Under the pieces are notes generated by a model. The model saw only the letters and a program-made list of their open reading frames with translations, was not told the DNA's origin and ran no database searches. This document shows positions 7,006 through 15,625 of a stretch of DNA of 38,759 bases, piece after piece (within the stretch, counting starts at the first letter, position 1; each line of letters starts with the position of its first letter). Source of the stretch: Bacteroidales bacterium (GTDB lineage: Bacteria > Bacteroidota > Bacteroidia > Bacteroidales > VadinHA17). The DNA lies in NCBI GenBank assembly GCA_030596125.1, contig JAUVKT010000017.1:1-38759 (forward strand). The letters run 5' to 3'. The translations under genes were made by a program, and so were the position numbers.

Positions 7006-7944
7006 ATGTATAAGTATTTATTTGGGCCTGTACCTTCAAGACGCTTAGGAATGTCTTTAGGCGTTGATTTAGTTCCCAAAAAAGTATGCTCACTCGATTG
7101 TGTTTATTGTGAAGTAGGCAAAACGACAAAATTAACAGTCGAAAGAAAAGAATATATTCCATACGACAAAGTTGCAGAAGAATTGATGCACTATTTTAAG
7201 AATAGCCCGAACCCTGATTATATTACATTTTCAGGAGCAGGAGAACCAACACTAAATTCACGGATAGGTGATGTTCTTCAATTCATAAAACAAAATGAAC
7301 CAAATATCCCGGTAGCTGTTTTAACAAATGGAACCCTGTTTTATGATAAAAAAGTTCGAAGAGAATTAAAAGATGCTGACATTGTGCTTCCTTCACTTGA
7401 TGCAGCTACTGAAGCTACATTTCAAAAAATCAACCAACCGGCTTTACAACTTACCAGTGAAAAACAGATTCAAGGTTTGGTAGATTTCAGAAAAGAATTT
7501 ACAGGAAAAATCTGGCTTGAAATTTTTATCCTTCCTGAGTATAATTATAATGATAATGAACTGTTAAAATTGAAAAAAACAATTGATAAGATAAAACCCG
7601 ATTCTATTCAACTAAATACACTTGACAGACCTGGTACTGTAATGAATCTTCATTCGGCAACTATAGCAGAATTAAAACGAATAATTAATTTCTGGAATCT
7701 AAATAATGTTGAAATTATCGCTGCTGCACCACAAAGAAAGAGTATTCAATCCTATAGAAACGATGCTGAAACTGCAATTTTAGAAACAATTTCAAGAAGG
7801 CCCTGCACTACTGATGATCTTAAAGAAATATTAGGGATGCATATAAATGAAATTAATAAATATCTTGATGTGTTAGAAGCAGAGAATAAAATCAGGCCCG
7901 TTCGCCAGGAAAGGGGTATTTTTTATCAAAAAAAAGATAATTAA
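7006..7944 (+). CDS. Radical SAM protein, COG0731-like Fe-S oxidoreductase
   Basis: The 312-aa protein carries the radical SAM motif CSLDCVYC (Cx3Cx2C) near residues 29-36, which binds the 4Fe-4S cluster that cleaves S-adenosylmethionine. The N-terminus FGPVPSRRLGMSLGVD is characteristic of the COG0731 group, distantly related to the wyosine synthase TYW1. Further motifs are TFSGAGEPTLN (glycine-rich SAM-binding strand) and PSLDAAT. The last 70 residues (ISRRPCTTDDLKEILGMHINEINKYLDVLE) look like a winged-helix domain. The substrate is unknown. The start at 7006 gives the conserved N-terminus directly. Confidence 0.88.
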   Translation: MYKYLFGPVPSRRLGMSLGVDLVPKKVCSLDCVYCEVGKTTKLTVERKEYIPYDKVAEELMHYFKNSPNPDYITFSGAGEPTLNSRIGDVLQFIKQNEPNIPVAVLTNGTLFYDKKVRRELKDADIVLPSLDAATEATFQKINQPALQLTSEKQIQGLVDFRKEFTGKIWLEIFILPEYNYNDNELLKLKKTIDKIKPDSIQLNTLDRPGTVMNLHSATIAELKRIINFWNLNNVEIIAAAPQRKSIQSYRNDAETAILETISRRPCTTDDLKEILGMHINEINKYLDVLEAENKIRPVRQERGIFYQKKDN

Positions 7945-7991
7945 AAATATTATAGATAACTATATTCAATAAAATTAACCAGGTACCATAA

Positions 7992-8891
7992 ATGATAAAA
8001 TCCGATCAGGCTAAAGGATATCTTTTTTCCTTTATTGCTACAGTTGCATTAGCCAATGTGTATATCTTCAGTAAAGCAGCACTGAATGAATTAAACCTAT
8101 TCCAGTTTGGATTTTTTTGGTTTGGCCTGGCAATTGTCTGGAATGTACTATATGGTATTTCTGCAGGAAAAATTAAAGTAGCCAGAGATCTGAAAACTAA
8201 AGAATACAGGATATTAGCTATTATTGGAATTCTCGAAGTAATCGGAACTATACTTTTCTTTACTTCCATAAAAAAGACAACCGACCCGGCAGTAATGTCA
8301 TTCCTGCAAAACCTTGTTCCGCTATTTGTTTTAATGATGGGGGTAACGATACTGAAAGAGTCGTTTTCACTGCTGCAGGTTACAGGAATGGTAATAACTC
8401 TGGCAGGTGCTATAGTAACAAGTTTTACAGGCAATCTGGCTCAATCCGGATTTTTTGTTCCGGGAACCAGCTATATGATAGCTGCAACATTCTTTATTGC
8501 CCTTACAACCATAATATCACGTAGGAATATCAGAAGACTCGATCCGGGATTGCTCTCACTTAACAGGGCGGTATATCTTTTTGTTTTCGCAGCAATTTTC
8601 CTGTTATTCAGAGGAGATTCTATTATTATCTCCAAAAAAGCTCTCTTAAATGTTATTATAGGATCAATGGCTGGTCCGTTTCTAACAGCTCTCACCTCCT
8701 ACACCGCACTCAAGTATATTGAGGCATCCAAAACTACAATTATACAGAGTGCAAGAGGGTTGTTCGTTATTATAGGAGCATGGATCTACTTTAATTCAGT
8801 ACCGGCCTCCTTCCAGGTTGCAGGTGGCATAATTACAATTGTTGGTGTGATAGTCCTTATATCTGCAAAAAATATCAGGAAAAAGGAATAA
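7992..8891 (+). CDS. EamA/DMT superfamily transporter
   Basis: The 299-aa protein has about ten hydrophobic helices in two repeated halves, the pattern of EamA-domain drug/metabolite exporters. The first half runs through IILFFTSIKKTTDPAVMSFLQNLVPLFV and a GMVITLAGAIV segment. The second half repeats the scheme, with SYTALKYIEASKTTIIQSARGLFVIIG and a final helix with IITIVGVIVLIS. It sits in the inner membrane; the transported compound cannot be inferred. The gene is 47 bp after the radical SAM gene in the same direction and may share its transcript. It converges with the DhaL-DegV gene. Confidence 0.9.
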   Translation: MIKSDQAKGYLFSFIATVALANVYIFSKAALNELNLFQFGFFWFGLAIVWNVLYGISAGKIKVARDLKTKEYRILAIIGILEVIGTILFFTSIKKTTDPAVMSFLQNLVPLFVLMMGVTILKESFSLLQVTGMVITLAGAIVTSFTGNLAQSGFFVPGTSYMIAATFFIALTTIISRRNIRRLDPGLLSLNRAVYLFVFAAIFLLFRGDSIIISKKALLNVIIGSMAGPFLTALTSYTALKYIEASKTTIIQSARGLFVIIGAWIYFNSVPASFQVAGGIITIVGVIVLISAKNIRKKE

Positions 8892-8936
8892 GAATCCGTC
8901 TGTTAAGATTATCAGAGAAGAGGAATAAGTGACTTC

Positions 8937-10715
8937 TCAATTGGTAACAAAAGTTATTGCAACTGTCCCTTTGCCGGTATGCACCCCAAGAGCAGGGCTT
9001 ACACTACTGATGAAATCAGGTTCTTTGCCTGTTATCTTTTTCATCTGTTCGACAAAATAATCAGCTTCATCAGGACTTGAAACATGATTAATAGAGTACC
9101 CATAAATGTCACGGTCGCCAATTGTGCTAATAATATTTGATAAAACTTTACGTCTGTGAGCTTTATAGGTAATAGCCTTATCAAGTAAAACTGTTTTTCC
9201 ATCTTCAAGCACAGAGATGACAGGCTTTATCTTCAATAACTGTGCTATGAGACCCTTCACAGGGCTAACCCTGCCACTCCTGACTAAATATTTAAGCGTT
9301 CTTACACTTACAAATATTTTTGCATTCAATGTGTTCTTCACACTTTTTCGTACTATATCATCGTGGCTCAATCCTGTATCTATCATCTCTGCTATTCGCT
9401 TAACCTGCAATCCAACTGCTCCGGAGATCGAAACCGAATCGATAACATCAATTTTCTTCCCTGACTCAGCAGCTACCTTTTTAGCAGCATTCAAACTTGT
9501 TGAATACGTGCCGCTTAATCCTCCGGAGATATGAATAGCTATTACCGAATCATAGTATGTAACCAATTGTGAATAAAGGTTTACAAATGATGCCGGTGAA
9601 GGTTGTGAAGTAGAGGACAAGTTAGAGGGCTCCTCCTGCAACCTGTAAAATTCATCTGCCTTTAAGGTCAGGCCGTCAAGATAGTTGTTGTCATTTACAA
9701 CCATATTAATAGGTACCACATTTATCTGGTACTTCTCAATAATATATTCAGGAAGGTCACATGTCGAATCTGTTACAAGTGCAATTTTATATTTTCTTTT
9801 ATGAGCCGACTCAAACTGTCTGAACATATCCTCAACCTTCTGGAATGCAATCTTTCCATGGGCTCTTAACTTTGTGAAAAGAGTTGCCGGTTCATTTGTA
9901 TGAACATGCAATCTCATTCTGTTTGACGAACCGGCCACAACTACCGAATCACCAAACTTTTTAAGAAGTTCAAGCAAAACCGGCCGGTCCATTTGTTGTC
10001 CGGTAAGCATTGCTTCAGTACAATATCTTACAATTGGTTTTTCAGAAGGTATATCATGTACCAGATCTGTTGATAATTCTCTGGAAAGTTCAACAACTTT
10101 TCTAATATCCTTTCCCTGTATCACCTCCTTCATCCCCTCCAGGAATAGTACAAATCCCTTTGCTCCCGCATCCACAACGTTTGCCTTGGCAAGTACTGCC
10201 AGTTTATGAGTAGTCTCCGACAGCGATATTTTTGCAGCCTCATATGAATTTACCATCAACTTGGTAAAGTCATCAAACAGATGGTTGTGATCATGAATAT
10301 ATTCAACCCATTCCCTTATAACTGTAAGAATGGTTCCCTCCACCGGGTCGGCCACCGACTCATAAAGGTATTTTACTGATCTTTTAAGCGATTCGGAGAA
10401 CTCCTTAATAGTGATTTCGGTACAATCCTCAATCTCCTCGCTAAGCCCATACAGGAACTGGGCAAATATTATCCCGGAATTACCTCGTGCACCTGCAAGA
10501 GCTGCTTCCCCTATTGAGTCAACAGTTGTTTTGAATGATTTAACCGGTTCAATGTTATCTACAACCATCCTGATAGTAGATGCCATATTGGTTCCCGTAT
10601 CACCATCTGCAACCGGGAATACATTAATCATGTTTACATCAGCCTGGTAATCAATAAGATTCTTAGCCCCGGCTAAAAACATATAATACAAATTCTTCCC
10701 GTTCAGTTTTTCCAT
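8937..10715 (-). CDS. DhaL-DegV fusion protein, fatty acid kinase FakA/FakB-like
   Basis: I start at the ATG at 10715 (MEKLNG), where family similarity begins; an upstream in-frame ATG at 10763 adds 16 unrelated residues. The 592-aa product joins three regions. Residues 1-200 are a DhaL (DAK2) ATP-binding domain with NVFPVADGDTGTNM (Asp37, Asp39) and GARGNSG. Residues about 225-305 match the later part of FakA (YCTEAMLTG and LHVHTNEP). Residues about 305-590 are a DegV/FakB fatty-acid-binding domain (ALVTDSTCDLP, TSQPSPASF, ISGGLSGTY). FakA and FakB are separate proteins in Firmicutes and phosphorylate exogenous fatty acids; here kinase and carrier are one chain. It is the last gene of the minus-strand operon starting at 15319, 72 bp after tex. 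Confidence 0.85.
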   Translation of the reverse strand: MEKLNGKNLYYMFLAGAKNLIDYQADVNMINVFPVADGDTGTNMASTIRMVVDNIEPVKSFKTTVDSIGEAALAGARGNSGIIFAQFLYGLSEEIEDCTEITIKEFSESLKRSVKYLYESVADPVEGTILTVIREWVEYIHDHNHLFDDFTKLMVNSYEAAKISLSETTHKLAVLAKANVVDAGAKGFVLFLEGMKEVIQGKDIRKVVELSRELSTDLVHDIPSEKPIVRYCTEAMLTGQQMDRPVLLELLKKFGDSVVVAGSSNRMRLHVHTNEPATLFTKLRAHGKIAFQKVEDMFRQFESAHKRKYKIALVTDSTCDLPEYIIEKYQINVVPINMVVNDNNYLDGLTLKADEFYRLQEEPSNLSSTSQPSPASFVNLYSQLVTYYDSVIAIHISGGLSGTYSTSLNAAKKVAAESGKKIDVIDSVSISGAVGLQVKRIAEMIDTGLSHDDIVRKSVKNTLNAKIFVSVRTLKYLVRSGRVSPVKGLIAQLLKIKPVISVLEDGKTVLLDKAITYKAHRRKVLSNIISTIGDRDIYGYSINHVSSPDEADYFVEQMKKITGKEPDFISSVSPALGVHTGKGTVAITFVTN

Positions 10716-10787
10716 CCTTAACAATATTCCAACATCAGGATGTAAAGATAGTACAATTAACAAGTAAGATCGGCAACCTGTTAAAAA

Positions 10788-12917
10788 TCACTTAACGTCC
10801 CTGAGAGAGAGCTGTATCCTTTTTCTCTCAAGGTCAACTCCGGTAATCTTTACTTTAATATGCTGGTGAAGTTTTACTATATCATTGGGATCACTGACAA
10901 ACCTGTCACTCATATTAGAAATATGAACCAAACCATCCTGCTTGACACCAATATCCACAAAAGCGCCAAATTTAGTAATATTGGTTACTATGCCCGGTAC
11001 AACCATACCTTCAGAAAGGTCTTCAATAGAACGAACATCTGCAAAGCTGAATTCCCTGATTTTTGATCTGGGGTCTCTTCCGGGTTTTTTAAGTTCATCC
11101 ATAATATCCCGGAGTGTAGGTAAACCACGATTCCCCTCAATATATCGTTCGAGTATTATCTTCTCCCTGTTTTTTTCTTCAGCCAAAAGATCGGCAAGAG
11201 TAATTCCCATATCACCGGCCATTCTCTCAACTATATGGTAACTTTCTGGATGAACAGCACTACTATCAAGAGGATTCTCAGCATTCCTGATTCTAAGGAA
11301 CCCGGCACATTGCTCAAATGCCTTTTCTCCCATTAGCTTCACTTTCAACAACTCCTTCCTGGATATAAATGGTCCGTTTTCGGCCCTGAACTCAACAATA
11401 TTAGAGGCAAGCTGCGAACCAAGACCTGAAACGTATGTCAGCAGATGTTTACTGGCAGTATTAACCTCAACACCCACAGCGTTAACACTGCTCATAACAA
11501 CCTCATCAAGAGTTGTATGTAATTTACCCTGGTCTACATCATGCTGGTATTGTCCTACACCTATCGATTTAGGATCAATCTTTACCAGTTCAGACAACGG
11601 ATCCATTAGCCTGCGTCCTATTGATACTGCTCCCCTTACTGTAACATCATAATCAGGGAACTCTTCCCTTGCTGTTTTTGACGCCGAATAGATGGAAGCA
11701 CCCGACTCATTAACCACGAAAACCTGTATCTCATTATCAAATTTAATCCACTTTATAAAATCTTCTGTTTCCCGGCTGGCCGTACCATTTCCTATAGCTA
11801 TTGCTTCAATTTTATAGGCATCTGCCAGACTCGATATTTTTCTAACAGATATGGCTGTCTCATTCTGGGGCGGATGAGGAAAAATAGTCTCATTATGAAC
11901 AAGATTACCCTGTTTATCGAGACAGACCACTTTGCATCCTGACCGGAACCCCGGGTCGATGGCAAGCACACTCTTTTCGCCAAGGGGAGCAGCAAGCAGC
12001 AATTGTCTGAGATTCTCAGAAAATACCTTTATCGCTTCATCGTCAGCAGTTTCTTTGGACCTGTTTCTGAATTCTGTTTCCATAGAGGATGACAATAATC
12101 TTTTCCATGAATCTTTTATTGCCAATCCTATCTGCCGTGCCGATTCACTCCTGCTCTTCAGGAACAGATCTTCAAGGAGTTCTATTGCCTTATCATTGTC
12201 AGGTGTAACAGAAAGTTTTAAATACCCTTCATCTTCGCCTCTTCTCATAGCCAGAAGCCTGTGGGAAGGACACTTCTTTAATAACTCGTTCCAATCAAAA
12301 TAGTCGCGGAATTTTGCACCTTCCACATCTTTACCCTTTACGACCCTGGATGTAATAACCGCATCTTTTTCAAAGAGTTTTCGAATTCTTTTACGGGCTT
12401 GCTCATCCTCATTGATCCATTCGGCAATAATATCCCTCGCACCCTGTAAAGCTGATTCAATATCTTCAATCTCATCAGACAGGAATTCTTCGGCACTCAA
12501 CCCGGGATCCTTTTCCTGCTGATCAAAAATTAATCTGGCTAAAGGCTCAAGTCCCCTTTCCCTGGCAACCGACGCCCTTGTCTTGCGCTTTGGACGGAAA
12601 GGAAGATAAATATCTTCCAGTTCTGCCATTGTTACAGTATTATTAATCTTTTCAAGTAGCTGAGGAGTCATCATCTCCTGCACTTCAATTGATTTGATTA
12701 TTGCTTCGCGCCTTTTATCAAGTTCAACCAGTTTTTCGTACTCATCTTTTATATGACCTATCTGCACTTCATCAAGACTACCGGTTATCTCCTTCCTGTA
12801 TCTGCTTATAAATGGAATCGTAGCTCCATCATCTATCAGCCTGATAGTATTTTCAACCTGCCACTCGTGATGTCCCAGTCTGGAGGCAATAACTGATATG
12901 TATCTTTTCTTATCCAT
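10788..12917 (-). CDS. tex: Tex family S1 RNA-binding transcription accessory protein
   Basis: The 709-aa product is a complete Tex protein. It has the helical N-terminal region (ISRYRKEITGSLDEVQI, YLPFRPKRKTRA), a YqgF-like RNase H fold (SVLAIDPGFRSGCKVVCLD, about residue 320), and the conserved GQYQHDVDQ and SVNAVGVEVNTAS segments. Helix-hairpin-helix motifs follow, and a C-terminal S1 RNA-binding domain (VPGIVTNITKFGAFVDIGV...GLVHISNM) covers about residues 635-705. Tex is a widely conserved cytoplasmic RNA-binding protein linked to transcription elongation. It starts 2 bp after the stop of the methyltransferase gene, so the two are likely translationally coupled. No key motif is missing. 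Confidence 0.95.
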   Translation of the reverse strand: MDKKRYISVIASRLGHHEWQVENTIRLIDDGATIPFISRYRKEITGSLDEVQIGHIKDEYEKLVELDKRREAIIKSIEVQEMMTPQLLEKINNTVTMAELEDIYLPFRPKRKTRASVARERGLEPLARLIFDQQEKDPGLSAEEFLSDEIEDIESALQGARDIIAEWINEDEQARKRIRKLFEKDAVITSRVVKGKDVEGAKFRDYFDWNELLKKCPSHRLLAMRRGEDEGYLKLSVTPDNDKAIELLEDLFLKSRSESARQIGLAIKDSWKRLLSSSMETEFRNRSKETADDEAIKVFSENLRQLLLAAPLGEKSVLAIDPGFRSGCKVVCLDKQGNLVHNETIFPHPPQNETAISVRKISSLADAYKIEAIAIGNGTASRETEDFIKWIKFDNEIQVFVVNESGASIYSASKTAREEFPDYDVTVRGAVSIGRRLMDPLSELVKIDPKSIGVGQYQHDVDQGKLHTTLDEVVMSSVNAVGVEVNTASKHLLTYVSGLGSQLASNIVEFRAENGPFISRKELLKVKLMGEKAFEQCAGFLRIRNAENPLDSSAVHPESYHIVERMAGDMGITLADLLAEEKNREKIILERYIEGNRGLPTLRDIMDELKKPGRDPRSKIREFSFADVRSIEDLSEGMVVPGIVTNITKFGAFVDIGVKQDGLVHISNMSDRFVSDPNDIVKLHQHIKVKITGVDLERKRIQLSLRDVK

Positions 12918-12919
12918 AA

Positions 12920-14107
12920 CTATTCAACATATAAAACAAGTCCCTTAAGATATTCACTTTCAGGATGGTAAATATTCACCGGATGATCAGGTGGCTGACT
13001 CAGCTGGTGCAAGATCCTTACCCTGCGACCGGTATTGGCAGCCGCTACAAAAACTGATTTCCTGAAATTATCCCTGCTTACTACCTGGGAGCAGGAGAAT
13101 GTAAATATTATACCCCCTGGCTTTATCTGTTCGATTGCCTTAAGATTCAGTCTCTTGTAGCCCTGCAGGGCATTATGCAATACATTATTACGTTTAGCAA
13201 AAGCCGGCGGATCGAGAATAATAAGATCATACTCATCTCCTGTATCTTCCAGAAATTTAAATGCATCCTTAACCACACCCTGATGCCTGTTATCTCCGGG
13301 GAAATTCAGGTCTGCATTCTCATTGGCGAGTTTAACAGCCCTGGAAGAAACATCTACAGTGTGAACAAGAGAAGCATTCTTCATTGCGTAAACTGAAAAG
13401 CCACCGGTATAACCAAACATATTCAGTACGCGCCGTTCTGAAGAATAATTCTGCAGCAGCTTTCTGTTCTCTCTCTGATCGATAAAAAAACCTGTTTTCT
13501 GTCCATTTATCCAGTCAACCTTAAACCTGTACCCATACTCTTTAACAATACCAGGTTCTCCCGTACCGGTAAGATATCCGTTTTCCGGAGATATATCAGC
13601 CTTTTGAGGAAGAGTTGATTCGCTTTTATCATAAACCGACTCAAGCCTTTTGCCTAATATTTCATGCAACAATGAGGCTATGATTTCCCTGTTATTATAA
13701 AGGCCTACCGAATAATACTGAGTAACTGCCACGCCATTGTAAAAATCTACTATCAATCCGGGCAAACCATCTCCTTCACCGTGTATAAGGCGGTAAACAT
13801 TGGTGGCATGATTATTTGTAAGATCTAATTTTTTTCTTAACAGTAATGCTGCTTCGATTCTTTCCCTGAACAGACTCTCATCAATTGGTCTGTTAACAAA
13901 ATCCATTACTCTTACAGCAATTGATCCGGTCTGATAATAACCAACTGCCAGGAAGTTATCCTTATTATCATAAAGTTCGACCTGCTCACCCTCAACAGGC
14001 ACCCGGTCCATCTTTTTAATAGCTCCCGAGAAAACCCATGGGTGGTAGCGATGAAGTGACTGATCTTTCCCCGATTTAAGAATTATTTTCACTCTGTGTA
14101 ACATCAT
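12920..14107 (-). CDS. Class I rRNA (cytosine-C5-)-methyltransferase, RlmI/RlmK-like
   Basis: The 395-aa protein starts with a PUA domain (VKIILKSGKDQSLHRYHPWVFSGAI...VELYDNKDNFLAVGYY), followed by a short RlmI-type middle region. The Rossmann methyltransferase domain has FIDQRENR, VLNMFGYTGGFSVYA for SAM binding and LIILDPPAFAK as the catalytic-site motif. It resembles RlmI, which methylates a cytosine of 23S rRNA using SAM; the exact target nucleotide here is inferred. The gene begins MM, so the start may be one codon downstream. It lies 11 bp after the exonuclease gene and 2 bp before tex in the same operon. Confidence 0.9.
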   Translation of the reverse strand: MMLHRVKIILKSGKDQSLHRYHPWVFSGAIKKMDRVPVEGEQVELYDNKDNFLAVGYYQTGSIAVRVMDFVNRPIDESLFRERIEAALLLRKKLDLTNNHATNVYRLIHGEGDGLPGLIVDFYNGVAVTQYYSVGLYNNREIIASLLHEILGKRLESVYDKSESTLPQKADISPENGYLTGTGEPGIVKEYGYRFKVDWINGQKTGFFIDQRENRKLLQNYSSERRVLNMFGYTGGFSVYAMKNASLVHTVDVSSRAVKLANENADLNFPGDNRHQGVVKDAFKFLEDTGDEYDLIILDPPAFAKRNNVLHNALQGYKRLNLKAIEQIKPGGIIFTFSCSQVVSRDNFRKSVFVAAANTGRRVRILHQLSQPPDHPVNIYHPESEYLKGLVLYVE

Positions 14108-14118
14108 TTTAAGATCAA

Positions 14119-14700
14119 TTAGGCGCCATTAATAAGTTTACTGTATATCATGTTACAGACCCAGGCATCAGTTGCAGCGTAAATTAACTGACCATCTGAC
14201 AATTGTTCCTTTTCCCAATTTGTCACCTGTTGTCTCTTTGAAATGGTAAATCCCAGGATGATAGCAGATAGTTTTTTCAGACCGGCACTCTTTATCCCAA
14301 AATCTTTTACCATATCCTGCAGTTCAATAAACCCTGCCGGTGTAAAATCTGCCCACTCTCTTAGCCCTTTAATATCATCCCTGATTGCAACTCCTGGTTT
14401 TATTATATTCTTGTCAGACAAGATAGATATGAGCTGTATCGGGAGTCCGATCTTATTAATGCGAAAAAGATATGCTTTGGTAGCTGTAGATAATTGCAGC
14501 ATTGCTATCTTGTTATATTTACCTTTCCTGAATGTGGGACGTGTCTCTGTATCAAAACCAACTATACTGTTATTCTTCAGGTCCTCAAAAATGCTATCGA
14601 GGTTATTCATATTCTCTACTACTACAATTTCACCCTCAAAATGCTCTACCCCAAACTCCGTTAGCTCCTCTTTGGATACCTCCTCCCTATAATTCATCAT
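14119..14700 (-). CDS. DEDD-type 3'-5' exonuclease, RNase D-like
   Basis: The 193-aa protein is a stand-alone DEDD exonuclease domain. Exo I is VGFDTETRP with the catalytic Asp and Glu. Exo II is a conserved Asp in the RDDIKGL segment. Exo III is the YAATDAWVCNMIYSKL end motif with a catalytic Asp and a nearby Tyr. Such proteins remove nucleotides from 3' ends of RNA or DNA; the substrate is unknown for this short form without HRDC domains. The start MMNY overlaps the 3' end of the DUF5063 gene by 14 bp, or 11 bp if the second Met is used, which suggests translational coupling. Confidence 0.9.
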   Translation of the reverse strand: MMNYREEVSKEELTEFGVEHFEGEIVVVENMNNLDSIFEDLKNNSIVGFDTETRPTFRKGKYNKIAMLQLSTATKAYLFRINKIGLPIQLISILSDKNIIKPGVAIRDDIKGLREWADFTPAGFIELQDMVKDFGIKSAGLKKLSAIILGFTISKRQQVTNWEKEQLSDGQLIYAATDAWVCNMIYSKLINGA

Positions 14701-15319
14701 CGTTATTCTTTTTAAAATCAGACATTCGTTTTGATATTATCCAGCCGGAAGTATCTCTCCCTTCCGAATCAATCTGTTTATGCTCACCTTCTTTTCCTAT
14801 TAATTCGGGATTTAGAAGTGCATTATGTATTGCACGTAAAGCACTTAACAGTTTTTGTCCCCAGTAAAGCCTGGAATTCTCCCTGCATTCCCAGAGGGCA
14901 TCATTCATCAAATCGACAGTTCCCATACTGTAAACAATAAGATAATCCTTCATATCCTGGAATATATCAGCAAGATTCTCCGCAATTGAGCCTATCACAG
15001 GAAGTTCACTATCAGAAACAGAATTATCAAATGCCTCTGGAAAATCGTTAGCTTCTCCAAGCTTAACCACTATCATTTCATCTATTTCCTTCCACTTCTC
15101 TTCTGTAACAAATTTTTCAGGTGACTCTTCCATCACGGGTTCAACCTCAGGCAGACTGAGACTCTTTGAATACAGAAGCGGCAGCAAACGTTGCATAAAA
15201 ACCAATATCTGCTCTCCTTTATATTTGGAAGAAGTTTCAATAAAATTGCAATACTCGTTTGCAACAGCTGTAAATTCAATTACCTCTTTGGAATATACTA
15301 TATGTTCGAGATTTTTCAT
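14687..15319 (-). CDS. DUF5063 domain-containing protein
   Basis: The 210-aa soluble, acidic and mostly helical protein fits the DUF5063 family, which in Bacteroidota commonly sits directly upstream of a 3'-5' exonuclease, as it does here. The N-terminus (LEHIVYSKEVIEFTAVANEYC) and the central IVYSMGTVDLMNDALWECRENSRLYWGQKL segment are the most family-like parts. No catalytic motif is visible and function is unknown. The ATG at 15317-15319 lies within a CATATG hexamer that can pair with another CATATG 23 bp upstream in the transcript, the last hairpin of an unusual leader. It is the first gene of the operon. Confidence 0.75.
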   Translation of the reverse strand: MKNLEHIVYSKEVIEFTAVANEYCNFIETSSKYKGEQILVFMQRLLPLLYSKSLSLPEVEPVMEESPEKFVTEEKWKEIDEMIVVKLGEANDFPEAFDNSVSDSELPVIGSIAENLADIFQDMKDYLIVYSMGTVDLMNDALWECRENSRLYWGQKLLSALRAIHNALLNPELIGKEGEHKQIDSEGRDTSGWIISKRMSDFKKNNDDEL

Positions 15320-15514
15320 ATGTTTATAATTTAATTTTTATTGGTCATATGCAGCTCTCATGACAAAATTTAATCATACCACTGTGTGTTAAAATAGAAT
15401 AAATTTTGTCATGTTCGGTTCATGTGTTTATAATTTATTTTCAATGGTCACATGGAACCGCATTAAATGAATAATCATTCCCCTGTGTGAAAAAAATAAT
15501 TATTCTTTTAATGC
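15317..15514 (-). promoter_or_regulatory. Structured leader: two copies of a two-hairpin unit before the DUF5063 operon
   Basis: Read on the minus strand, each unit of about 101-104 nt has a 55-nt hairpin (b) then a shorter hairpin (a). Hairpins b2 (15514-15460) and b1 (15413-15359) are both exactly 55 nt and align without gaps. Their central segment, CACACAG(G/T)GG(A/T)ATGATTA, is the same at 16 of 18 positions, while the stems differ and still pair: b1 has a perfect 14-bp stem, b2 pairs at 18 of 20 positions. Hairpins a2 and a1 have 6-bp ends, CATGTG/CACATG and CATATG/CATATG, around an A-rich loop containing ACCA and AAATTATAAA. The last stem contains the operon start codon. A -7 box lies 27 bp upstream. 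Confidence 0.6.
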
Positions 15515-15540
15515 TTGTTTCATAACAATAATTCAGAGTG

Positions 15541-15548
15541 CAAAATTA
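15541..15548 (-). promoter_or_regulatory. Candidate -7 element for the DUF5063-exonuclease-rlmI-tex-fak operon
   Basis: On the minus strand this octamer reads TAATTTTG, an exact match to TAnnTTTG. Transcription would begin near 15534, so the leader would be about 215 nt and include all four hairpins. No clear TTG was found at the -33 position. Confidence 0.5.
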
Positions 15549-15625
15549 GACATTTAAAAATAACTAATGAACTCATTTAATAATTGGGAGGATTATTAGT
15601 TTTTGTACCATGGGTACCAAGGTAT

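Noticed and set aside
8915-8938. GAGAAG/CTTCTC pairing as a terminator between the DMT and DhaL-DegV genes
   Set aside because: Loop of 12 bp, no T tract on either strand, and the right arm runs into the stop codon; too weak to call.
10716-10763. Longer start of the DhaL-DegV gene
   Set aside because: The 16 extra residues do not resemble the family, and MEKLNG at 10715 fits the usual DhaL N-terminus.
15317-15534. tRNA or known riboswitch in the structured leader
   Set aside because: No cloverleaf, anticodon arm or T-loop sequence, and I recognise no TPP, cobalamin, SAM or other riboswitch core.
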